Origin: Comamonadaceae bacterium
GTDB taxonomy: Bacteria; Pseudomonadota; Gammaproteobacteria; Burkholderiales; Burkholderiaceae_C
Direction of reading: 5' to 3'
Length of the DNA: 56,324 nt
NCBI GenBank assembly: GCA_947476285.1
Contig: CANJPU010000030.1
Coordinates: forward strand, 1-56,324
Part shown: positions 24,638-34,305 of the stretch, piece after piece
How positions within the stretch are numbered: position 1 is the stretch's first letter
Layout of the letters: each line of letters begins with the position of its first letter
The notes under the pieces: generated by a model
The model's database searches: none
What the model was told of the DNA's origin: nothing
Seen by the model: the letters and a program-made list of their open reading frames with translations, nothing else
Program-made: the position numbers and the translations under genes

Positions 24638-25627
24638 TCAGCTCTCCTTGATCTGGTGCGCGAGCACCGCCGCATAGTCCTGCACAGCGCTGCGGAAATT
24701 GAACTTGGGCACAAAGCCCAACTCATCGCGGGCCCGGCTGGTGTCCATCTTGAAGTAGTAACCGGTGCCGATTTTTCGGTAGTCCAGCCCTGGCCCTGCA
24801 CTGCCCTGCCATCCTGGGTACATGTCCTTGAGCAGCGCGACAATCTGCGCCAGCGAGATCAGCTCGCCGCTGGCGATGTTGTACACGCGAAACTCGCCAG
24901 GCCGTGGCGGGGACACCAGCGCAGCCATCGCGCCATTGGCAGCCTCACCCGAATAACAGTAGTCGTCAAACTGCTCGGCTCCGCAGTCCATGTGAAAGGG
25001 CTGATTGAACATGGCCGACTCGATCAGCCCCATCAGCGGTATCGCCTTGCTGCGGCCGAGCTTGCCCGGCCCGAATGACGAGCCAAAGCGAAAGCCAATG
25101 ATGTCCAGGCCGTAGGTCTTCGCATAGTGCGCGGCCACGTCCTCGCTTGCGCGCTTGAGCTTGGCGTACAGGATGATTGGCTCGAGCGGATGCGATTCAG
25201 GCACGGGCTCATAGCTGGGGTGGCGATGGCGCGGCTGCACATGGCCATACACCATCTTCGAGCTGGGAAACACCACGCGCGCTATGCCCATCAGCCGCGC
25301 GCATTCGAACATCGCGGTGGTGCCCACCAGGTTTGCGTTAACGGCAGCCCACGGATACTTGTCCACCGCCGCGCCCACCTGCGCCGCAAAATGCAAGATG
25401 ACCGTGGGCTTGTGTTCCCTGATCACGCCCATCAGGCGTGGCAAGTCATCGAGCATGCCCTGCACAATGTCGCATTGATCGGCCACGTCGGCAATCAGCG
25501 TGCTGTCGCTTCCCGCGTCGTAGATGACAGGGCGCCGGCCCGATTTCACCAGCGCCCGGCAAACATGCGAGCCCACCATGCCCAGGCCGCCGGTGACCAG
25601 CACTTTTTCAACGGAAGATGAAGCCAT
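24638..25627 (-). CDS. NAD-dependent epimerase/dehydratase (extended SDR)
   Basis: A 329-aa extended short-chain dehydrogenase. The NAD motif is VLVTGGLGMVGSHVCRAL at the N-terminus. The catalytic YxxxK is in ILYAKLKRAS and the Ser region is RVVFPSSKMVYG. The arrangement matches nucleotide-sugar epimerases and related enzymes such as uronate and hydroxy-acid dehydrogenases. Its place in an acyl-CoA operon, next to an aldehyde dehydrogenase and a binding protein, argues for a catabolic dehydrogenase rather than cell-wall sugar synthesis, but that is inference. Confidence 0.87.
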   Translation of the reverse strand: MASSSVEKVLVTGGLGMVGSHVCRALVKSGRRPVIYDAGSDSTLIADVADQCDIVQGMLDDLPRLMGVIREHKPTVILHFAAQVGAAVDKYPWAAVNANLVGTTAMFECARLMGIARVVFPSSKMVYGHVQPRHRHPSYEPVPESHPLEPIILYAKLKRASEDVAAHYAKTYGLDIIGFRFGSSFGPGKLGRSKAIPLMGLIESAMFNQPFHMDCGAEQFDDYCYSGEAANGAMAALVSPPRPGEFRVYNIASGELISLAQIVALLKDMYPGWQGSAGPGLDYRKIGTGYYFKMDTSRARDELGFVPKFNFRSAVQDYAAVLAHQIKES

Positions 25628-25670
25628 GTTTCTTGCCCTGTGAGTTGCGGTGTTGCAGTGCGTGTGCGGA

Positions 25671-26660
25671 TCAGTTCTTCAGGCTCTTGAGCTTGTCCAG
25701 CTGCTGGCGCAGAAAGCGGGTGTATTCCTCCGGGCTCTCGCTGCCCATCAGCTCAAAGCCCATCACATTGAATTGTTCGCGCAAGGTGGCATCGGCGGTG
25801 AGCCGGGTCAACGCGGCATGCAGTGTCTTGACCACATCGGGCGGAGTCTTGGCGGGCACGGCAATGCCGTAGAACAGCGGCAAGTTGTAGTCCGGCAGGT
25901 TCATGGCTTCAGCCATGGTGGGCACGGCCGGCAATTGCGCTGAACGCTTGGCGGTGGTGACAGCCAGCGCACGCAGGGCACCTGACTTCAGATGCGGCAA
26001 AGACACGGCCACCGAGTCGAACAAAAAGGTGATGCGCCCGCCCAGCAGATCAACCATGGCCGGTGCGGTGCCTTTGTAGGGCACGTCGATGTAATCGGTG
26101 CCGGTGCTCTTGACAAAGAGCTGCGCCGCCACGTGCGGGGAAGAGCCGATGCCGGCCGAGCCGAACGACAGCTTGTTGGCGCCCGCGCTCTTGCTGCGCT
26201 CGACCAATTCGCGCGCAGAGTTGATGCCGCTCGATGTGTTGACCAGCAGCAAGTTGGCGCCCTGGGCAATCGACGACACAGTGATGAAATCGCGGAACGG
26301 GTCATAGCCTGCACCGTCGGCAAACACCGTGGCGCCCAGGAAGGTGTTGGACATGGCCAGCAAGGTGTAGCCGTCCGGCGCGGCATTGGCCACATAGCGG
26401 GTGCCGATCAGCAGGTTCACGCCGGGCTTGTTTTCGGTGATGACTGTCACGCCCATTTCCTCGGACAGGCGCTTGGCCACATGGCGCATCGCCACATCCA
26501 ACCCGCCGCCCGCGGCCGATGGAATCACCAGGGTGATGGGCTTGTTCGGATAGCCTGTGCGCTGCTGCGCATGCGCCGGTACGAGCGCAACAGCCAGCAG
26601 CGCAATGGCCGCCAGGGCCAAGCCGCGGGCTTGGGTGGAAAAGTGTCTCAAGTTCATCAT
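25671..26660 (-). CDS. Bug/TctC-family substrate-binding protein
   Basis: A 329-aa periplasmic receptor. The start at 26660 has GGAAAG just upstream and gives a signal peptide ending VALVPAHAQQ; a longer frame from 27473 only mirrors the CoA-transferase. The mature N-terminus is GYPNKPITLVIPSAAGGGLD. AAPDGYTLLAMS and VPYKGTAPAMVDLLGG are typical. It lies between the fused CoA-transferase and the epimerase. A second receptor, at 29724-30707, is in the same operon, so the operon may serve two ligands or have kept a duplicate. Confidence 0.92.
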   Translation of the reverse strand: MMNLRHFSTQARGLALAAIALLAVALVPAHAQQRTGYPNKPITLVIPSAAGGGLDVAMRHVAKRLSEEMGVTVITENKPGVNLLIGTRYVANAAPDGYTLLAMSNTFLGATVFADGAGYDPFRDFITVSSIAQGANLLLVNTSSGINSARELVERSKSAGANKLSFGSAGIGSSPHVAAQLFVKSTGTDYIDVPYKGTAPAMVDLLGGRITFLFDSVAVSLPHLKSGALRALAVTTAKRSAQLPAVPTMAEAMNLPDYNLPLFYGIAVPAKTPPDVVKTLHAALTRLTADATLREQFNVMGFELMGSESPEEYTRFLRQQLDKLKSLKN

Positions 26661-26691
26661 TTGCTTTCCTTTCGTGTGGCGCAGGTGAGGT

Positions 26692-29001
26692 TCAACGAGC
26701 GGCGACGATGCCGCGTGACTGAAGAGACTGGATTTGTTCGTCAGACAAGCCCAGCATGGATTTGAAAACTGCGTCGATGGCCGCTGCGCCGGTGACAGTG
26801 TGCAAAGGCTGGCGCGGCTGGCCGGGGTAGTTCCAGGGCGCGCCCACATACCAGCGCTTCGCGCCATCGGCCTGGCGGGAATGGAAAACCTGGCGTGCCT
26901 GGATGTGCTCATCATTCCACAAGTCCTGGCTGGTGCATGAGGGAAACGCAGCCACGCCTTTGGCCTGCAATTGCCGCAGCAGATCGTGCGCATCGCGCTC
27001 TTGCGTCCACTGCCCGATGATCTTGTCGATGAGATCATGCTGCGCCAGTCGGCCCCGTGCACTCGCGAAGCGATCGTCGCGCGCCATCTCCAAATGGCCC
27101 ATGCACTCGCACAGGCGCAGCCATTCTTCGTCGCTGCCCACTGCAATGCTGATCCATCGGTTCTCGCCGCGGCAGCGATACACACCGTGCGGTGCCATCG
27201 TCTCATGGCCGTTGCCAAGACGCTCGGCCTTCGTCTGACCCAACTGGAAGCGCAGCATCTCATGCGAGAGCGACCACAGAATGGCTTCGCGCGCGGAAAG
27301 GTCGATGTGGCAGCCGCTGCCAGTGGCCGCAAGGCGATGCAAGCCGGCAACGATACCCAGGATGCCGACCGAGCCGGCATAGAAATCGACCGGATGCGAA
27401 ACCTCTGCCGGTGGGCCATCAGGGTAACCGGTGAATTGCGCCAAGCCCGCCAGCGCCGAGAACACCGGCGCATAGCCCACGTAAGGCCCTGCGATGGCGC
27501 GCTCGCCGTAGGTGGATGCGGACAGCATCACCAGGCGTGGGTTGATGGCGCTGAGGGTTTCGAAATCAATGCCAAGACGCCGGGTGACGCCGGGCCTGAA
27601 GTTGTCCAGCACGATGTCGCACTGGGCCACCAGCGCGTGAATCAACTCACGGCCTTCGGGCGACTTCAGATCCATTCCGATCCAGGTCTTGCCGGTGTTG
27701 AGTGTGTCAAAGCCGTAGTTGTAGGCGCCCAGATCGACACCGCTCGCGTCCTTTAGCGGCGGTCGGCCCACATGGATCACCTCAGCGCCCAGGCCTGCCA
27801 GCGTGTAGCCAGCATAAGGCCCCATGGCGACCCAGCCAAAGTCCAGCACCCGCAAGCCCTTCAGGGGCAAGCCCGGCGCACTCGGGCGCGCCGCCGTTGC
27901 GCCGGCGCTGGCGGCACGGGTGGAGACGCTCGCATCCCAGCGCGGATACTTCAATCCTTGCGCACCCCCTTGCGAGTACGCGCCACGCGCAGCCAGATCG
28001 ACATCCACGAGCAACTGCGAAGGGTGCATCACCGCACCCATGGGTATGCCCATCTCACGCCCGCGCAGATGAAGCTGCGCCGTGGCAAAGCGAACCGTGT
28101 GCAAAGCCAGCAGACGCGAGATGTCAGCCGTGTGCAGCGCACGCGCGGCGCGGTTGCGAAAGCGCTCGTCCTGCGCCCACTCGGGGTGCTCAAGCAGTTG
28201 CGCCAGCGCGGCCCATTGATGGTCTTCGCGCACGGCCACTTGCACAAATCCATCTTGCGTGGGCAGGATGCCGCCCACGATGGTGGCCAGTGGCGAAAGG
28301 CGCGTGGGCGCCCTGGCTTCATTTGGAAAGCGCGCGACTTCAGTCCAGTTGAAGCTGATCAGCGCTTCCTGGCGCGAGCAGTCGATCACCGTGCCGGCAT
28401 GGGCCCGCGCGTCCAGCACAAAGGCCAGCCCCGCCAGCGCGGCCAGTGTGCCGGCCTGCGCCTCACCCCACAGGCCACCCGCCTGCAGGGGCGGGCGCTG
28501 CCTGTCTTGTGGTCGCAGGTAGTCGCAGGGAATCTGCTGCGCATTGCCGCCGGCGTGGTAGCAGTTCAAGGGATAGGCGGCGTAGTCGGCGTAAGGTCCG
28601 GTCAAGCCAAATGGCGAGAGACACACCGCAAGCATGTGAGGATGGCGCTGCATCAGGCGCACATGCAATGGCTGGCCGCCCGGCCATCCGGTGGGCGGGC
28701 GATCTTCAATGAACAGATCGCAGTCGGTGCACAGCAGGGACAAGGCCTCCATGCCTTCGCTTGTCCAGGGGTCGATGTGACGCAGTGTCTTGCCTGCATC
28801 GAGCGGGCTTGATGTGGCCGCGCTTACACGAATCACCGTCACCGACGCACCCAGCTCGGCCAGCGCATGGCCGCAGTGCTGGCCGGCCAGTCCGCCCGAC
28901 ACTTCAATGATTTTCTTGCCGGCAAGCACCTGCCTGAGGCTGGCCGCCTGCAGCGCCGATGGCTTGGCCGGATGCCCGCGCGCGCTGTGTGGCTCTTGCA
29001 T
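26692..29001 (-). CDS. Fused two-domain type III CoA-transferase
   Basis: A 769-aa tandem CaiB/BaiF protein, built like the one at 7406-9769. Unit 1 begins KIIEVSGGLAGQHCGHALAE and unit 2 begins LRVLDFGWVAMGPYAGYTLA (about residue 385). In unit 2 the nucleophile position is Asp (HPVDFYAGSVG). In unit 1 the equivalent place reads GLWGEAQAGTLA, with Glu instead of Asp, so unit 1 may be structural or altered. The start at 29001 (MQEPHSARGH) is the first plausible one after the GntR gene. The ribosome site is weak. It should form the CoA ester of the compound bound by a neighbouring receptor. Confidence 0.9.
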   Translation of the reverse strand: MQEPHSARGHPAKPSALQAASLRQVLAGKKIIEVSGGLAGQHCGHALAELGASVTVIRVSAATSSPLDAGKTLRHIDPWTSEGMEALSLLCTDCDLFIEDRPPTGWPGGQPLHVRLMQRHPHMLAVCLSPFGLTGPYADYAAYPLNCYHAGGNAQQIPCDYLRPQDRQRPPLQAGGLWGEAQAGTLAALAGLAFVLDARAHAGTVIDCSRQEALISFNWTEVARFPNEARAPTRLSPLATIVGGILPTQDGFVQVAVREDHQWAALAQLLEHPEWAQDERFRNRAARALHTADISRLLALHTVRFATAQLHLRGREMGIPMGAVMHPSQLLVDVDLAARGAYSQGGAQGLKYPRWDASVSTRAASAGATAARPSAPGLPLKGLRVLDFGWVAMGPYAGYTLAGLGAEVIHVGRPPLKDASGVDLGAYNYGFDTLNTGKTWIGMDLKSPEGRELIHALVAQCDIVLDNFRPGVTRRLGIDFETLSAINPRLVMLSASTYGERAIAGPYVGYAPVFSALAGLAQFTGYPDGPPAEVSHPVDFYAGSVGILGIVAGLHRLAATGSGCHIDLSAREAILWSLSHEMLRFQLGQTKAERLGNGHETMAPHGVYRCRGENRWISIAVGSDEEWLRLCECMGHLEMARDDRFASARGRLAQHDLIDKIIGQWTQERDAHDLLRQLQAKGVAAFPSCTSQDLWNDEHIQARQVFHSRQADGAKRWYVGAPWNYPGQPRQPLHTVTGAAAIDAVFKSMLGLSDEQIQSLQSRGIVAAR

Positions 29002-29027
29002 GGGATCGACTCGGCCGATGGGCTGCC

Positions 29028-29714
29028 TCAAGCGGCAGCGGCAGCAAGCTGCAAATACTGCGTCAGCCCTGCGCAGGCACTGCTGATGTGACCATGCAGG
29101 ATGCTCTGCGCCAGTTCGACTTCGGATTTGGCGATCGCGTCGAGCAGGCGCACATGGTCTTTGTAGGGCTCCATGCCGCGGGTGTCGTGATAGCCCTCGA
29201 CCCGGCGCTTGAGGATCAGCCGATCGAAGATGGCCGCGAGGGTGCGGCACAGATGGGTGTTTCCCGACAGGCCGGCCAGCGCCAGATGGAACTCGCGGTC
29301 CACCAGCAGACGCTCGCGGCTGAGCTTGTCCAGACACAGCTTGCGGTAGCGTGTGTTGATCGCCTGCACCGGCGCGAGCTCTTTCGTGCTGACGCCCCGG
29401 GCCATGACGCTGCGCAGCGCGAAGACCTCCAGCGCCTCGCGCGTTTCATAGAGTTCGCCAACTTCCTTCAAGTCCATCTCGGCAACAAAGTAGCCGCGAT
29501 TGAGCACGCGCCTGACATACCCTTCCTGATAGAGGCGCTCAAGCGATTCACGCACCGGTGTGCGCGAGACGCCAAGGTTCTCGGCCAGGGTGCGGTGCGT
29601 GAGCTTGGTGCCCGGGCGAAGCCGGTTGCCCAGGATGTCGCGCTTGATGGCTTCGTAAGTGCTGTGGACCAGCACATCGAGGCTGACGGGTTGGCCGGTG
29701 GCTTCAGTTGACAT
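29028..29714 (-). CDS. GntR-family (FCD) transcriptional regulator
   Basis: A 228-aa regulator. An N-terminal winged helix (AIKRDILGNRLRPGTKLTHR, then TLAENLGVSRTPVRESLERL) is followed by the all-helical FCD ligand domain with LYETREALEVFALR and DREFHLALAGLSGN (metal-ligand Asp and His). FCD proteins sense small carboxylates. The gene sits in the middle of the operon, between a binding protein and the fused CoA-transferase, so it is probably an autoregulator. The start is ATG at 29714; a GTG at 29723, directly after the upstream stop, would add three residues. Its operator is not obvious. Confidence 0.9.
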   Translation of the reverse strand: MSTEATGQPVSLDVLVHSTYEAIKRDILGNRLRPGTKLTHRTLAENLGVSRTPVRESLERLYQEGYVRRVLNRGYFVAEMDLKEVGELYETREALEVFALRSVMARGVSTKELAPVQAINTRYRKLCLDKLSRERLLVDREFHLALAGLSGNTHLCRTLAAIFDRLILKRRVEGYHDTRGMEPYKDHVRLLDAIAKSEVELAQSILHGHISSACAGLTQYLQLAAAAA

Positions 29715-29723
29715 ACTGAACAC

Positions 29724-30707
29724 TCAGTCCACTTTGGCGCCCGATGCCTTGACCACCGCGGCCCAGCGCGTGGTGTCCCGCGCGAGCAAGTTTTTCATCT
29801 GCTCGACGCTGCCGCCCACCACCGTCATGCCGGCGCCCTGCAAGATGTCCATGGTCTCTTTGTCATTGAGCGCGCGGTTGAACTCAGCGTTGAGTTTGTC
29901 AATGATGGGCGCGGGCGTGCCAGCCGGCGCGAACAGGCCGAACCAGACACTCGACTCAAAACCCGGCAAGGTCTCGGACACAGTAGGAAGGGCCAGGCCC
30001 TCGACTCGCTTGTCGCTGGTGACAGCGAGCAGACGCAGGCGTCCGCTCTTGGCATGCGGTGAGAGGCTGCTGGCAGGGTTGAACATCACCTGAATATTGC
30101 GTGCCAGCAGCGCAGCCATTGCCTCGCCCCCGCCTTTGTAGGGAATATGCGCGATCTGCACGCCTGCCATGGTCTTGAGCATTTCCATGGCCATGTGATT
30201 GGTGGCACCATTGCCCGACGAGCCGTAGTTGAGCTTGGTCGGATTGGCGCGCGCATAGTCGATCAAGTCCTTGACCGAGTTGATCGGTAGCGACGCATCA
30301 ACTGCCAGCACATTGGGCGCGCTGATCACGGCCACGATGGGAGCCAGGTCCTTGATCGGATCGAATGTCATGACCCGGTACAGGCTGGCATTGATGGCCA
30401 GGCTGCTGGTGCCCAGCAAGATGGTGTAGCCATCGGGCGTGGACTTGGCCGCGATGTCGCTGCCGATGTTGCTGCCCGCGCCGGGGCGGTTGTCCACCAC
30501 CAGCGATTGACGGGTCTGCTCCTGGAACTTGCGCGCCAGAATGCGCGACACCACGCCGGTGGAGCCGCCCGGTGCATAGGGGTCGACCAGCCGAACCGAT
30601 TTGGCCGGATAGTCCTGTGCCAATGCGCCGCCAGCCGCAAGGCCGCAGGCCAGCAGCGAAAGGCAAAAGCGCTGCCAGAACGCCTTGGGTTTCGATTGCG
30701 ATGTCAT
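29724..30707 (-). CDS. Bug/TctC-family substrate-binding protein
   Basis: A 327-aa periplasmic receptor with a long positively charged signal peptide (TSQSKPKAFWQRFCLSLLAC onward, ending GGALAQ). The mature part opens DYPAKSVRLVDPYAPGGSTG; the usual Val-Pro is Asp-Pro here. STPDGYTILLGTSS and IPYKGGGEAMAALLA follow. It lies between the PrpD gene (15-bp gap) and the GntR gene. The PrpD and binding-protein pairing is the same as at 9766-12278 and 50015-52469, in different order. Confidence 0.92.
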   Translation of the reverse strand: MTSQSKPKAFWQRFCLSLLACGLAAGGALAQDYPAKSVRLVDPYAPGGSTGVVSRILARKFQEQTRQSLVVDNRPGAGSNIGSDIAAKSTPDGYTILLGTSSLAINASLYRVMTFDPIKDLAPIVAVISAPNVLAVDASLPINSVKDLIDYARANPTKLNYGSSGNGATNHMAMEMLKTMAGVQIAHIPYKGGGEAMAALLARNIQVMFNPASSLSPHAKSGRLRLLAVTSDKRVEGLALPTVSETLPGFESSVWFGLFAPAGTPAPIIDKLNAEFNRALNDKETMDILQGAGMTVVGGSVEQMKNLLARDTTRWAAVVKASGAKVD

Positions 30708-30722
30708 ATCGTTTCCTTGCTC

Positions 30723-32153
30723 TTACTTGCTCTTACTTGAACTGTGTGCTTGCGCCTGCTCGGCTGCGTTCTGCCGTGGCCGCAAAGCCTGCACCAATTG
30801 GATCACGGGGCCTGGCCCATCCATGGCGCGCAGCGCAGTGAAGGCTTCATCGCAGCCAGCCTGGCCCAGCACCGGCAGGCTGCAGTCACGGAACTTCTCG
30901 CGCATGCGCTCGATGCTGAACCAGCGTGCGGGCTTGCCCATGGCCAGCGGCACGAAACGCTCGAACTTGTCGCCGGCCAGAGTGTGCACGGTCACGCGGG
31001 TGGCGAACTCGCTGTCGTGGCGCAGCTCTTCGTCTACCTCCATGGAAATATTTGGGATCAGCTCACGCACGCGTGGGTCGTCGATCTTCGCTTGCGTGAA
31101 GCTGGCAAGCCCCAGCTCTCCGTACAGCAAGGCATGGGCGATGCAGTAGTGCAGGCTGAACTTGCCCTCCAGCGGTGCGTGGGGCATCACATGAATCAGC
31201 GGTGCGAAGGCCATCTCGCACACACCCGCGCGCACCGATCGAATCGGCGCGCCGGCCAGGTCCTTGTGCAACAGCAGCGCCGCCTCGATGCCCGGATGCG
31301 TGCCGCCGCAAGCGGGAAATGGCTTGAGCGCCAGACCATGCTCGGTGAGGATTTCCAAGGGCTCGCCCATGTGCAGCAAGGGGGCGCGATCAAAGCCGAT
31401 GCCCGCGTTGAACACCTCAAGGAAACCATAGGCATGGTCCATTGAATCGCTGCTGGCGACAAAGCCCTCTTTTGCCAGCAGCGCGGCCAGCACGCCGTTG
31501 CGCGCGGCATAGCCCGCATGCAGTGGCTTGACCATGCTGCCGAAGCTGGTGCGCAGACCGCCTGCCGCCGAGGCCGCGATGCCCAGCGCCATGACCGCCT
31601 GATCTTCATTGAGGCGCAGCAGGCGAGCAAGCGCCACGGTGGCGGCCAGTGTGCCGAAGGTGGCGGTGGTGTGCCAGCCGCGCTTGTAGTGCTGCGTGTT
31701 CACCGCGCGGCCGAGCTTGCCGAAGATTTCGAAGCCAGCCACGTAGGCATCTACGACGTCCGCACCACTGGCCCCGCATTTGGGCGCGAGCGCCAGCAAG
31801 GCCGGCACCAGCACCGCACTGGGGTGCGCGTAGGCCGGGTGGTTGGTGTCGTCGTAATCGAGCGCATGTGCGAGCGCGCCGTTGTAGAGCGCCGCATCCT
31901 GCGCGCTGGCATAGCGCGCGGTGCCCAGCAGCGCGGCGGGCGCCTGCTCGCTGGGTTGCTCAAAGCCGCCCAGCACGCGCAGCAGGGGCGCTGCAAGCTC
32001 TTCCTTGCTGCCGGCCAGGATGCAGCCCACGCAGTCGAGGATGGCATCGCGAGCCCGTTCGCGCGCGAGTGCAGACCAGTGGTGCTCGCCCACGGCAAAG
32101 GCGGCCATCGACCGGGTCACGGACTGAGTGGATTGTGCGGCTTGATCGTTCAT
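30723..32153 (-). CDS. MmgE/PrpD family protein
   Basis: A 476-aa member of the 2-methylcitrate dehydratase/cis-aconitate decarboxylase family. The start at 32153 (MNDQAAQSTQ) has GAGAG in its leader and is preferred over the longer frame. AALYNGALAHALDYDDTNHP is the N-terminal signature with the DYDDT motif. The C-terminal signature is ALKPFPACGGTHPGIEAAL and LEGKFSLHYCIAHALL. KPFPACGGTH differs from the KKYxxCxxxHR form of the other three, so it belongs to a separate subgroup. It is coupled to the binding protein in the ten-gene operon. Confidence 0.9.
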   Translation of the reverse strand: MNDQAAQSTQSVTRSMAAFAVGEHHWSALARERARDAILDCVGCILAGSKEELAAPLLRVLGGFEQPSEQAPAALLGTARYASAQDAALYNGALAHALDYDDTNHPAYAHPSAVLVPALLALAPKCGASGADVVDAYVAGFEIFGKLGRAVNTQHYKRGWHTTATFGTLAATVALARLLRLNEDQAVMALGIAASAAGGLRTSFGSMVKPLHAGYAARNGVLAALLAKEGFVASSDSMDHAYGFLEVFNAGIGFDRAPLLHMGEPLEILTEHGLALKPFPACGGTHPGIEAALLLHKDLAGAPIRSVRAGVCEMAFAPLIHVMPHAPLEGKFSLHYCIAHALLYGELGLASFTQAKIDDPRVRELIPNISMEVDEELRHDSEFATRVTVHTLAGDKFERFVPLAMGKPARWFSIERMREKFRDCSLPVLGQAGCDEAFTALRAMDGPGPVIQLVQALRPRQNAAEQAQAHSSSKSK

Positions 32154-32232
32154 GGTTTCTCTCTCGGCTATGGATGGTTTCTTAGTTCGAGACACTTTGG
32201 TTCGGGCTGAGCGGCCAGTGCCTGTGTATGGC

Positions 32233-34305
32233 TCATGCCAGTTTCACCAGTGCGTCCACTGCCGTGAGCTTGCGCGAGGCGCGCTCGTGCACGAACAATG
32301 GGTTGATCTCCAACTCACTCATGGCCGGTGTGGCGGTGACAAAGCGCGCGCCGATTGCGGTGGCCGCATCGAGCAGGCCTTCGACCTCTGCCGCCGGCGC
32401 ACCGCGAAAGCCCGCCAGCAACTTCGCCAGCTTGAGGCGCGACAAAGCCCGGCGCACGCGGTCGGGGTGCGTGGGCAAACTCACATAGGCCAGGTCATGG
32501 TGCAGCTCGGTCGCGGTGCCGCCCATGCCAATGGCCAGGATGGGGCCGAAGTCAGGGTTGCGCAGTGCCGACAGCAGCACTTCGATGCCGCCCTTGTTCA
32601 TCTCCTGCACCAGCACGGCCGCCTGCGGTTTGCCCGCGCGGCTGCGAATGCGATCGACCTGCGCCGCGATATCGCTTTGCGCCACATTGAGCGTTACAAG
32701 GCCCAGCTCGGTCTTGTGGTCGGCGTCTTCGGGCATGGCCTTGACCGCCACCGGATATTGCAGATTGGCGCAGACGAGGGCCGCGTCGTCTTGTGCGCCC
32801 ACCACTTTCCAGCCCGGCAGCCCGACGCCGCACTCTTGCAAAAAGCGAGCGGTCTCATCCCATGTCAGAGGTGTCAATGCGGCTGGCAAGTCGGTCGGTG
32901 GCGAAAAGGCCAGGCGCGACTGCATGGTGCGGGCGCGATACAGCCAGCCCAGAAAACGCGAAGCCTCGGCCGGATCGCGCGCGCACACCACGCCGGCCTC
33001 GCGCAGCCGCGCCTTGTCGGCCGCTGGCAGCGCATCACCCAGAAAGCTCACCACGATGGGCACCGCGCTGTGCGCTGCCACGGAGGCCAGCAGTTCGCAT
33101 CGCTCCATGACATCGCGCGGGCCGCGGTTGGCCACTTGCACGATGAGTGCTTCGGTGTGCGGGTCTTGCGCGATGATGCGCAGGCATTTGTCAAACAGGC
33201 CCGGATGCGAGAGCACTTGGCCGGTGAGGTCGGTGGGGTTTTCCGTGCCGCCAAATTCAGGCAGCGCATCGGCCAGGCGCGCCACTGTGGCGCGGTCGAA
33301 TGTGGCCAGGGGTACCTGGTGCTCTTCGAGAGAGTCGGCTGTCATGGCCCGGGTGCCGCCGGGAATGCTGAACACCGATACACCGCCCAGCTCGCCACGC
33401 GCCGGTGGCGTGGGCAGCAGGCTGAGCACCTCGGCCGCCTCCAGCAGACTGGTCAGGCTGTGCACTTGAACCGCGCCGGCTTCGTCCAGCAAGTCGCGAT
33501 ACACCTCATAGGGCGATGCCATCTTGCCAGTGTGAGAGGCCGCAGCCTTCAGGCCTTCGACCGAGTTGCCAGCCTTGAGCGTCACCACGCGCATGCCGCG
33601 CGCAGTGGCCCGCTCAATCAGCCCCAACAGGCGGCGGCCATCGCGCAGGCCTTCGATGAACAAGAGCACCACGCGCACGTCGCCCTGCTCGATCATCCAC
33701 TCCAGGTAATCGGCAATGGTCAGCACGGTCTCGTTGCCTACGCTCACCACATAAGAGCAGCCGACCGCGCTGTCCTGCAGATGCCGCGCCAGCGCGCCGG
33801 CCATTGCACCGCTCTGGCTGAGAATGGCAATGGGTGCATAGTGCAGCACGCTGCGTTTTGCGGCTGTGCCGAAGGTGAGTATCACGCGCTCGCGCACCGA
33901 CCACACGCCTTCGCAATTGGGGCCGATGACGGCGACACCGGTTTCCTGTGCCGCGCGTGCCAGCTCCAGCGCAAGCTGCGCGCCTTCGGCGCTTTCCTCA
34001 AAACCAGAGCTCAGCACCACTGCCGCCTTCACGCCCTTGCGGGCGCAAGCGCGAATCGCATCTGGCACGCGTGCTGCAGCCAGCATGATCAAGGCCACAT
34101 CGACTTGCTCGGGCAGTGCGTCCATGCTGGCATAGCAAGTGATGCCGCTGATTTCACTGTACTTGGGATTGACCGGATAAATCTTGCCGGCAAAGCCAGT
34201 TTGCTTGAGCACCTCGATGGGTGCACCGGTCATTTTCTTAGGGTCGGCGGAAATGCCCAGCAAGGCCACCGAGCGCGCATGGAACAAGGCGTCAAGTGCC
34301 ACCAT
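32233..34305 (-). CDS. ADP-forming acyl-CoA synthetase (acetate-CoA ligase type)
   Basis: A 690-aa fused NDP-forming CoA ligase. Domain 1 is a CoA-binding fold (SVALLGISADPKKMTGAPIE, then FAGKIYPVNPKYSEI). The succinyl-CoA synthetase-like part follows, with AASHTGKMASPYEVYRDLLD; its His is the likely phosphorylated residue. The C-terminal ATP-grasp domain spans about residues 480-690, with YPVAVKAMPEDADHKTELG and VLVQEMNKGGIEVLL. It makes an acyl-CoA and ADP from acid, CoA and ATP, or runs in reverse to gain ATP. With a CoA-transferase on each side of the operon, this cluster has more than one route to the CoA ester. Confidence 0.9.
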   Translation of the reverse strand: MVALDALFHARSVALLGISADPKKMTGAPIEVLKQTGFAGKIYPVNPKYSEISGITCYASMDALPEQVDVALIMLAAARVPDAIRACARKGVKAAVVLSSGFEESAEGAQLALELARAAQETGVAVIGPNCEGVWSVRERVILTFGTAAKRSVLHYAPIAILSQSGAMAGALARHLQDSAVGCSYVVSVGNETVLTIADYLEWMIEQGDVRVVLLFIEGLRDGRRLLGLIERATARGMRVVTLKAGNSVEGLKAAASHTGKMASPYEVYRDLLDEAGAVQVHSLTSLLEAAEVLSLLPTPPARGELGGVSVFSIPGGTRAMTADSLEEHQVPLATFDRATVARLADALPEFGGTENPTDLTGQVLSHPGLFDKCLRIIAQDPHTEALIVQVANRGPRDVMERCELLASVAAHSAVPIVVSFLGDALPAADKARLREAGVVCARDPAEASRFLGWLYRARTMQSRLAFSPPTDLPAALTPLTWDETARFLQECGVGLPGWKVVGAQDDAALVCANLQYPVAVKAMPEDADHKTELGLVTLNVAQSDIAAQVDRIRSRAGKPQAAVLVQEMNKGGIEVLLSALRNPDFGPILAIGMGGTATELHHDLAYVSLPTHPDRVRRALSRLKLAKLLAGFRGAPAAEVEGLLDAATAIGARFVTATPAMSELEINPLFVHERASRKLTAVDALVKLA

